Shown one piece after another: positions 57,090 to 64,000 of a stretch of 64,000 nucleotides of DNA; positions within the stretch are counted from its first letter, which is position 1, and the number at the start of each line of letters is the position of its first letter. The translations under genes were made by a program, and so were the position numbers. Under the pieces are notes generated by a model. That model saw nothing but the letters and a program-made list of their open reading frames with translations. It was not told the DNA's origin and ran no database searches. The DNA is taken from positions 1 through 64,000 of the forward strand of contig JAPFFF010000009.1 of NCBI GenBank assembly GCA_039105265.1. Direction: 5' to 3'. Source of the stretch: Tritrichomonas musculus. Taxonomy: Eukaryota; Parabasalia; Tritrichomonadida; Tritrichomonadidae.

Positions 57090-58112
57090 TTAAAATACAC
57101 CAAAATCAAATTCTTGTGTTTCGTCTTCTTGCTTGTATTCATCTTCAGAAGAAGCTGATGTGCAAAAGCCATTGAGTTTTGACCTTTGCTCATGAATTTT
57201 CAAAGAATTCATATAATCATGAACTTTTTCAATATCTGATCCTTCCATAATAAAATCGTCGCTTCTATCAAAATCTTCAAGTATCTGTTCGAATGAAGGT
57301 CGTTCTGCTGGATCGGTTGACCAGCATTTTTCAATTAGAGACTTATAATATTCAGGAACATCATCTGGAATCTGAAATCTTTTACCTTTAGTAATATGAT
57401 TAACGAGTTGATTAATTGTTCTTGGCTGAATACCTGTAAATGTGTACTTTGTGGAAAACATTGATAAAAGAGTGATAGAAAATGCATAGACATCAATCTT
57501 ATTTGTGACCGGTTGACAATTGTCATCATCTTCAAAAAATAATTCTGGTGCCATAAAATATGGGGTTCCTAGTCTTTTTGTCATCTTTAATTCATCTGTG
57601 CAAAACTTTGAAAGTCCAAAATCAGATAATATAGGTTCATATTCGCTATTCAAAAATACATTTTCTGGTTTCAAATCACGATGAATAATATTTAATTTAT
57701 GTAAATATGCCATTCCAGATGCAATACCATAAATAATCTTTGAACGAATGGTTGGTGTCAAAATTTTTGAGCTGTTACTAGATAATTCATCATCCTGAAG
57801 TGCATCAATTAATGTCCCATTTGGCAAATATTCTGAATATATTTTATAAAATAAGTCATCTCTTGAAGGAAGCGAAAAGCCAACAAATTTGATCAAACAA
57901 GGATGATTTAATTCCGACATAATTGAGATTTCTCGGATAAAATATTTTTGTGAGTCACTATCATCTGTATCAAATGGGATTTTTTTCAAAGCAATTTTAT
58001 TCTCACTGTTTGATTCTAAATGAACAAGTGAAACAGAGCTAAAGTTTCCTTCACCAATTGTTTTTTCTTCTTTATAATGTTTAGGATTGAGTAAGTATTT
58101 CTCAAGAGGCAT
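57090..58112 (-). CDS. TKL-like Ser/Thr protein kinase (340 aa)
   Basis: Complete and apparently active kinase. The glycine loop starts at G20 (GEGNFSSV). The ATP lysine is K43 (ALKK) and the helix-C glutamate E61. The catalytic loop is HRDLKPEN (144-151), the DFG motif D164-G166, and the APE motif 188-190. The segment KCWSTDPAERPSF (262-274) is typical of TKL/tyrosine-kinase-like families, while LKPEN indicates Ser/Thr specificity. A short ~60-residue acidic tail has no known domain. TCATCATT at 58121-58128 on the minus strand is a good initiator. It is convergent with the RUN gene, 80 bp apart. Substrate unknown. Confidence 0.92.
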   Translation of the reverse strand: MPLEKYLLNPKHYKEEKTIGEGNFSSVSLVHLESNSENKIALKKIPFDTDDSDSQKYFIREISIMSELNHPCLIKFVGFSLPSRDDLFYKIYSEYLPNGTLIDALQDDELSSNSSKILTPTIRSKIIYGIASGMAYLHKLNIIHRDLKPENVFLNSEYEPILSDFGLSKFCTDELKMTKRLGTPYFMAPELFFEDDDNCQPVTNKIDVYAFSITLLSMFSTKYTFTGIQPRTINQLVNHITKGKRFQIPDDVPEYYKSLIEKCWSTDPAERPSFEQILEDFDRSDDFIMEGSDIEKVHDYMNSLKIHEQRSKLNGFCTSASSEDEYKQEDETQEFDFGVF

Positions 58113-58709
58113 TAAAAAAAAATGATGAACTAAAATTTGGTAAATGATCAGCTATTTAATCTTTTGAATTTTGAATAGGAAGAAATTTTCAAATTCAATA
58201 CTAAGCATCACAAATTTTCAATTGAAAAACTCGTTATAATGGTATTTTAAAATTTTTGAATGGAATGTGGTGAAGTGACTATTCAAATCAGTGAAATATA
58301 TAAAATCTCCGCAAATAATATATTTATAATCTTCACAAATATATTTTTTTTTATTAAAAGAATTGTCATAAAATTAATATATTTGATATTAGGGAATGTT
58401 TGACAAGTAATAATAATATTATTTATTTATTGAAAGTTCAAACAAAAACTTGGTGATATGCGCTCTAGTTTTATGGTATAAAGTAAATTGTCTTTTCCAT
58501 GGATTTTGTTATATCTTTAATATAACTGTTATGAAATAAAAACTTGCAATCTCCGAAGCATTCGCTCAACTATAAAACTATATTTTATGTGATCAAATAA
58601 GATAGTCTTATCCACTTAAAGGAAATAAAATCTTAGTAAGATTAATTGTATTGGTAAACTAATTGGAATTTTAGAATTAAAAGAAATTTATTTGATTTTA
58701 AAGAGAAAT
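58113..58709. other. Intergenic gap, nothing recognised beyond initiator
   Basis: A 597 bp AT-rich gap between two minus-strand genes. Apart from the kinase initiator-like motif at 58121, nothing is recognised. Confidence 0.5.
58121..58128 (-). promoter_or_regulatory. Initiator-like TCATCATT before kinase gene
   Basis: On the minus strand TTCATCATTTTTTTTTA precedes ATG 58112; the A of the first TCA is 14 nt upstream. It fits the pattern TCA(+1)Y. Confidence 0.45.
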
Positions 58710-60068
58710 TTATGATTTTTCAATGATAAAATCATCTTCCATTAAGTCTGAACAAAAATCATAGCAAACATCATTTTCCATCCACATTGTAGTAATTCTA
58801 TTGCATAAATCAGAATCGTTTTTATAATATAAAAGAGCTAAATGCAATTGTTGGCATATTTTAATTTGGTAATGTTCATCTGTTGTCTCAAAGAATTTAA
58901 TTAAAATTTCAAGAAATTCTTCGGATAAGAGTTTTTTTGTTTGATAACCTCTGAGAAAGGAGGTAACCGTATTTAAAACAAGAAAAATTGCTTTTTCGCA
59001 TAAAATATAAGTAGACAGCTTGCAAAAGTTTATGAAATTGCTTTTTAAAAGGATTTTTACAAAAGTTGAGAGTAAATTATCATCTGAAATTGAATGTTCA
59101 AGCAAAATATTCAAAAAAGATAAAATAAGACTCGATAAATTGTTATTTTCAATAGAATTTGATTTGATTGTCAATTGCGTTAGCCAATTAAAAACTGAAT
59201 GAAGAATTTCAGTTGAATAAATAATCCTTGCTGTTTCTACATCGCTTGTCATAACCAATGAATAAATCATTGTTATTGAAGCATCAATAAGAAAAATTTC
59301 AGTTTCATTATCCAAAAAGTTTTTAAGCTGAGGTAAATAATTAGAAAGTATAAATTGATTAATCGTATTTTCTAAATTATTATATCCATTAGATTTTGAT
59401 AAAACAAAAAGAATCCGAGAAATCGAATAATAATCATTAGAATTTGTAATTATATATAGCATAATTGGCAAAGCTGATTTTACAAAGCCTTCTGTAATTT
59501 GGCAATGAAATAAAAAAATTGAACTTATTGTTATAAAATCATTTGACATCTCACAATAAGGAATTACTTTATTAAAAAAGTCAGCATTAGTTAAAATTGA
59601 TGTTAATTGGGGATATTGAGACAGGCATTCATTTATTATTTTGATAATTGTAAGTTTCGTGTCAATGCTTATATTAGATAAGAATATGAAAATAATTTTT
59701 TGTATAAAAGAATCAGCTTCAAAAAAATATCCGATAATATCTGATGATAAAGAAGAGCATGACCATAAAATTGAAATAGTAATTTCTTGCAAATTAGGAA
59801 AATCAAGTAAAGAAATTAAATTTGAAATATCTAATGATGAAATATATGGATGAATACTATGACCATAATGATTTATTAGTTGCGAAAGATTAATTAATAA
59901 TTCATTAATCATTGGTGCTGAGGAATCAAGCGAATTTAAAATTATCTCTAGTTGGTTTTGAGCATCAGGTGGAAGAGAAGATTTGTTATTTGGTAAGAAA
60001 TCAACTAATAGTATGTTTTGATAGTCATTAAAAAAAGGATTGTGTCTACTGATTGAGTATATATCCAT
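58710..60068 (-). CDS. ARM/HEAT-like helical repeat protein (452 aa)
   Basis: Not a named family. The start is ATG 60068; the frame is open upstream only through TTG. The protein then begins MDIYSISRHN, parallel to MDIYKTSN of the gene at 24795-26297. The body is successive helices (MINELLINLSQLINHYG; NLISLLDFPNLQEITISILWSC; IIFIFLSNISIDTKLTIIKIINECL), typical of armadillo folds. Length and layout are similar to the other gene, so both probably belong to one expanded trichomonad family. No catalytic motif, signal or membrane helix. Stop TAA. Confidence 0.62.
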   Translation of the reverse strand: MDIYSISRHNPFFNDYQNILLVDFLPNNKSSLPPDAQNQLEIILNSLDSSAPMINELLINLSQLINHYGHSIHPYISSLDISNLISLLDFPNLQEITISILWSCSSLSSDIIGYFFEADSFIQKIIFIFLSNISIDTKLTIIKIINECLSQYPQLTSILTNADFFNKVIPYCEMSNDFITISSIFLFHCQITEGFVKSALPIMLYIITNSNDYYSISRILFVLSKSNGYNNLENTINQFILSNYLPQLKNFLDNETEIFLIDASITMIYSLVMTSDVETARIIYSTEILHSVFNWLTQLTIKSNSIENNNLSSLILSFLNILLEHSISDDNLLSTFVKILLKSNFINFCKLSTYILCEKAIFLVLNTVTSFLRGYQTKKLLSEEFLEILIKFFETTDEHYQIKICQQLHLALLYYKNDSDLCNRITTMWMENDVCYDFCSDLMEDDFIIEKS

Positions 60069-60076
60069 TATAGTGA
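60069..60076 (-). promoter_or_regulatory. Initiator-like TCACTATA touching the ATG
   Basis: On the minus strand TTCACTATAATGG places the TCA only 6-8 nt before the start codon, giving a very short leader. It matches TCA(+1)Y(T/A) and supports ATG 60068. Confidence 0.5.
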
Positions 60077-60263
60077 ACAAAAAAAAATGAATAGAAAATC
60101 CTTTTCAAATTTTAAGAGCATTTTTGGTTCCTTGTTTAACAAAAATTAGATCTTTTTGATAAACCAGAATAATTTTAACTTTTTCTTAGAACTAGTTGGT
60201 TAAAAAAGCATTTTTCGTTTAATTGTAATATTTATTATGAAAACAATTATTATAATAATAGAT

Positions 60264-61664
60264 TTACAGCTTTTGAACTTCACCAAAGAATTCTACATGA
60301 TTAAGCGTAAATTCATACTTAGCTTCAGGTCTCTTTGAGTGATTTTCAAGCTGAACAAATTTGAAATATGAGAAGAATTCTTGAGACTGGCAATTAAAAA
60401 CAATAATTGGTTTATGTGTATTTGTTCTATCACAATTTTTAATTTCATGAATTAATTTCCAATCTTCTCCATTATTTGATCCAAACAATCTCCACGACTT
60501 TGGTTGTGACCTATCAGGTTTATCTTCAGGGCATGAAAGTGTATATTTTTCTAATTTAACTTTGTAGATCAAAAACTGAATAATAAACCATTGATCTTTT
60601 TCTAAGCATTTTTTCCCACCAAAATTGTCCCATTTAAATGTTGTATCAGTATAATTTCCAACGAGAATGTGAAGAAACCTTCTTTTTGTTCCTCCACAAT
60701 CCATTGTTACATAGCCACGATGTTGAGGATTTCCATTTTGAGATATAAAATTAAAAATACCTTTGAAGTGCCCACCTTCTCGATAAGGAAAATACCGTGA
60801 TATAATCTGAAGCTCTGGTGGAACATCTACTACTTTATCTGTATATGGAACAAGTGATTTTTGACTTGAATCATTATTTGAGTTATTGCTATCTATGCTT
60901 GATTCTGGATTTTCTAGTTGATTTTGATCTTCGTTTGATTCTTTTGAATTGAGTCTCATTGAAAGTCTTGATAATACGCTTTTCCATAATGCGCCATCTA
61001 TATTTTCAAAAGGAACTAATCTCAAAAATTCATTGACTTCAGTTTCATCAAGACATTCTAAAAATGCATGTGAATAAAGGCAAATAAAAGCAGGCCCTCT
61101 TATTTGAATCAATTTTGTAATCCAATGAAACATTATATATTCATCACTAATAGAAAATTTTAAGCATGAAAAAATAGTATCATAATAAAGCAGTGGGAGT
61201 TGAAACATCGAAACTTCGTTCATAAAATCTTCGAAATGTTCGGCGACATATTCTATTTCTTTTTCAATAAATTTAATTGGATGATTTTTTTGAAGTCTAT
61301 TAATAACATCTTCACGAGATTTTTTAATGAAATATTCTGATACTGATCTGAGTAAATGTTCATTTTCAAAAAAAAAGGCAGCTTGTTCAAAAAAAATGAT
61401 GTTTTTTTCATTTAATGCAATCTTTTCACCATAAATTAGGCGTATAATATTTTTGAATAAATTATTTGGATCATTATAAGGGTATTGTATTTCATTCATG
61501 CTGTGGTCGCAAATAAAAAGTCGATTGATAAATGGTGAAAATGCGGCAATATAACAGCTGTGGCATTTATACTCAATTGGTCCAACATGAATAGTAAAAT
61601 CTTTTTCATTAGAAGGAATAAAGTTTATTGGAAAAGTGAAAGAAAAAAGGTTTGATTTGTTCAT
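60264..61664 (-). CDS. BTB/POZ protein with C-terminal discoidin-like domain (466 aa)
   Basis: The start is ATG 61664 (MNKSNLF); the longer frame begins with TTG. Residues ~15-115 are a BTB/POZ fold (NEKDFTIHVGPIEYKCHSCYIAAFSPFINRLF; NIIRLIYGEKIAL), usually a dimer and cullin-3 adaptor surface. About 115-240 form a BACK-like helical region. About 245-275 are Asn/Ser-rich. About 300-466 resemble an F5/8 type C (discoidin) domain: GYVTMDCGGTKRRFLHIL, WDNFGGKKCLEKDQWFIIQFLIYKVKLEKYTL, SWRLFGSNNGEDWKLIHEI, FEFT-like end with HVEFFGE. The combination is common in trichomonads and in the BTBD9 family. Possible substrate adaptor for a ubiquitin ligase (inference). Confidence 0.82.
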   Translation of the reverse strand: MNKSNLFSFTFPINFIPSNEKDFTIHVGPIEYKCHSCYIAAFSPFINRLFICDHSMNEIQYPYNDPNNLFKNIIRLIYGEKIALNEKNIIFFEQAAFFFENEHLLRSVSEYFIKKSREDVINRLQKNHPIKFIEKEIEYVAEHFEDFMNEVSMFQLPLLYYDTIFSCLKFSISDEYIMFHWITKLIQIRGPAFICLYSHAFLECLDETEVNEFLRLVPFENIDGALWKSVLSRLSMRLNSKESNEDQNQLENPESSIDSNNSNNDSSQKSLVPYTDKVVDVPPELQIISRYFPYREGGHFKGIFNFISQNGNPQHRGYVTMDCGGTKRRFLHILVGNYTDTTFKWDNFGGKKCLEKDQWFIIQFLIYKVKLEKYTLSCPEDKPDRSQPKSWRLFGSNNGEDWKLIHEIKNCDRTNTHKPIIVFNCQSQEFFSYFKFVQLENHSKRPEAKYEFTLNHVEFFGEVQKL

Positions 61665-61907
61665 GATTGTGGTTACACAATTTTTCAATTTGTTTACAAA
61701 AAGTCATATGTTAATATTTTTAAAACAAAAAAAAAAAAAAAAAAGCATTTTAACATGTGTATGGCAAATTCGAAATAACGTATTTTATTGTTTATTGTTT
61801 TAAAAATATCTCACAATAATATCTATATTTTAATTTATTTTACTTTTTAATTTAATTTTTATATACTATTAAATTATATATATTAATATATATACCAAAT
61901 ATTAATA

Positions 61908-63271
61908 CCCAGGTTAACCTTAGAATTGATATTTTGTAAAATATTGAATTTTTTGGAAATAACGAATAAATTTAAAATATAACGATTTTAGATAATTTTT
62001 TCAATGAAATTAACGAGAAAATTTGAATGGGAAAAACGTATAAAAATTATTTTTGCATTTTTCTTCAAATAAAAAATAGTAAGATATGATTTTTATTATT
62101 TTAATTAAATAAGTATTTAATAAAGATAATAATATATAAAAATGGTGTAAAAATAAATAGTGAAAAACTGCAATATTTTTAATATTATACTATTGTAAAA
62201 GTATTTGAGTTTTCTAACCTAGCCCAAATTTATGTCGGTAACGAGTACTTTAAAATATCTGAAATTAATTTTTGGATGCTTCTTCATCATATAATAATAA
62301 GAAATATTTAGAGATACATTGAAATTTTCGAGTTAAATTCAGCATAATAAGCAAAGGTTATTGATCCTCAATTAAATAATTAATGTTAAATCTTACAATA
62401 TTGAACTAAATTTAAAATGTAGTAATAATAATCTTAATTTTTAGGGAAATTTGAAAGCTATTGAAGATTTTTTCACGGCACAAGTTAGTCACTATTGAAT
62501 GTACTTTTCATTAAGGCAATAATTAGATTTTGGAATTTTGGCGCAATTTGTGTAATGAAAAATTGAAGTGAGAATTCATAAAGACCATCATAAAAACATT
62601 TTTTATTCATCCAATAAAAATTTACTTGTAAAATGAAATCGTTTTTAACCTAAACAAAAAGCGAAAATAAGTATTTAGAATATTCATATTAAAATTTCTG
62701 TAATGTAGCAAAAATAGGTTTTAAAAAAGCACTATCGGGCTCAAAATTAATTTTTATGTAAAAATAAATAAATTAAAGAGCTTGTATTAAGTAAAAAAAG
62801 TCAAGTTATTCCAAAAAATTAAAACGTTTGAGAGTTTGAGCTTTTATCGAATACACATCAATAGATATACCAATTATTATAGCATAATTTTGTATAAAGA
62901 GTTTAATTTTGGGTTTTGTTGAAAAAAAATTTTGAACATAAATGAGTTGAATTTGGAGTTGAATTGTCAAGAGCGCATGTCAAATATATAGTTTGATTGA
63001 TTAAAATCGTTGTTTTAATTGCTCCATCATCATAAATTACGAGAAGTTGCTTTTTTCCTTTTAAATAATGAAAAATGTGCCGTTAAAGTGGTGATATGAT
63101 CAATTGAAATATTCTAGTATTCCAAACTTTTTCAAAAAGGTTAACAAATTAAATGTTAACCAAGTTTTTACAAAAATCTTTCTTAATAAAATAAAAGAAA
63201 AAAATGTTAACTAAAAAATCTAAAAATATTTTGAATATTTTACAAAATATCAATTCTAAGGTTAACCTGTG
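61908..63271. mobile_element. 1.36 kb TA-flanked element with ~36-38 bp inverted repeats
   Basis: The left end, 61911-61945 (AGGTTAACCTTAGAATTGAT...), is the exact reverse complement of 63234-63268. The match extends outward with one mismatch to TA at both sides (61906-61907, 63272-63273), which suits a TA target duplication. The 1.3 kb interior is AT-rich, with no coding frame of note. A non-autonomous DNA transposon of unknown family; the ends do not match the other elements in this window. Confidence 0.83.
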
Positions 63272-63273
63272 TA

Positions 63274-64000
63274 TTTTTAGTTTTTCAAAAATTACAGATA
63301 TCTCTCTAAATGAAAAAAAATGTAAAAAGTATTGTTAATATTCATGTTTAACTAATTAGTATAATTGATGTTTAACGATTATTATTCATTTTTCCTCATT
63401 GATACAGGTGTAACAAATGCTTTTTGAAAAAAAAAAATGAAAGATTTGCATTTTTCTTGGAATGATATGAATGCTTCATTTAGTTACTACATTTTATACT
63501 TAGACATTAGTGTATATATTTTATCTAAATAAATTAAATTTATCAATATTCTTGTTTTGCACGCTTATATAGACTTTTACTTAATGCATTAAATTAACAG
63601 TCAATTTAGATTAATTTCATATAATAATATGCAAATATATATATTGAAATTAGTATAGATATATATTATAATAATCTCTTTAAATACTCTATATTTGAAC
63701 AGATACATATATTTTTATGTGACAATTAAATTCAATGCACAAAAAAAGAGATTTTGTGAATGAATAGAAATGTATTGAAAATTTCAGATAAAATACTTCT
63801 ATTCAATTTTTTATTTCAATGTATAATTTCAATATAATATTGAAAAATATTGAGAGATATAATTTTTATAATTCATCGTATTTTTAATTGTTCTATTATT
63901 TTGGAACAAATTTTAGATTTTTTAAATAAAAGCAAAAATATTTTAATTTATATTTGATATATCATTTAATATAATAAATAAATGATTTAATTTTATTTGT
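63274..64000. other. Gene-free AT-rich end of window
   Basis: A 727 bp stretch of very AT-rich sequence with short runs of TA and A. No coding frame, RNA gene or inverted-repeat element was recognised. Confidence 0.5.

Overview
The window looks like nuclear DNA of a flagellated parabasalid (trichomonad), most likely near Tritrichomonas or Trichomonas. This rests on several things visible in the sequence. Coding is dense, appears intronless and uses the standard code, in very AT-rich DNA. TCA(Y)-type initiator-like motifs sit 6-30 nt before several start codons. The gene set includes R2R3-Myb, ankyrin, BTB-discoidin and ARM-like proteins. Flagellar and ciliary genes (CFAP77-like, NPHP4) are present, and there are many DNA transposons with terminal inverted repeats. 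The species name is inference.

Bases 1-8887 are the right part of a head-to-tail array with a period of 3098-3099 bp. Each unit holds a 658-codon DDE-type transposase gene and a ~0.96 kb non-coding segment bounded by 18-21 bp inverted repeats. The copies are almost identical: I saw one substitution and one homopolymer length change. Bases 8888-11543 carry no intact gene, only an ankyrin relic, a stem-loop element and a lone array-like inverted-repeat end.

Bases 11544-31839 are a normal gene block: SF3B1, an ankyrin protein, an RCC1-like protein, a CFAP77-like microtubule inner protein, a TCAF/M60-like pseudo-peptidase, an ARM-like protein, TBL1, a putative beta-helix surface protein and cyclase-associated protein (CAP). 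Bases 31840-33150 are a nest of elements: a 343 bp TIR element and a 695 bp Mutator-like element with a 9 bp target duplication. Together they split one short open frame that weakly resembles the end of a SUMO-like protein.

Bases 33360-42341 hold a small C2-like protein, a 1933-residue acidic low-complexity protein with a C2-like domain, and an R2R3 Myb factor. Bases 42797-54000 contain NPHP4 and FANCD2 homologues, a Rab GTPase, two near-identical 742 bp mariner-type elements whose transposase is dead, a TTAA-flanked MITE and a Mutator-like zinc-knuckle relic. The second mariner copy ends 8 bp before the ATG of a RUN-domain gene (54007-57009).

The remainder carries a TKL-like protein kinase, a second ARM-like protein, a BTB-discoidin protein, and a 1.36 kb TA-flanked TIR element in an otherwise gene-free end. 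The host genes are unrelated housekeeping, signalling and flagellar genes and form no obvious pathway. The notable content is the mobile DNA: at least six structurally different TIR element types, some in contact with host genes. All family assignments come from reading the translations by eye and from remembered family features; no search was run.
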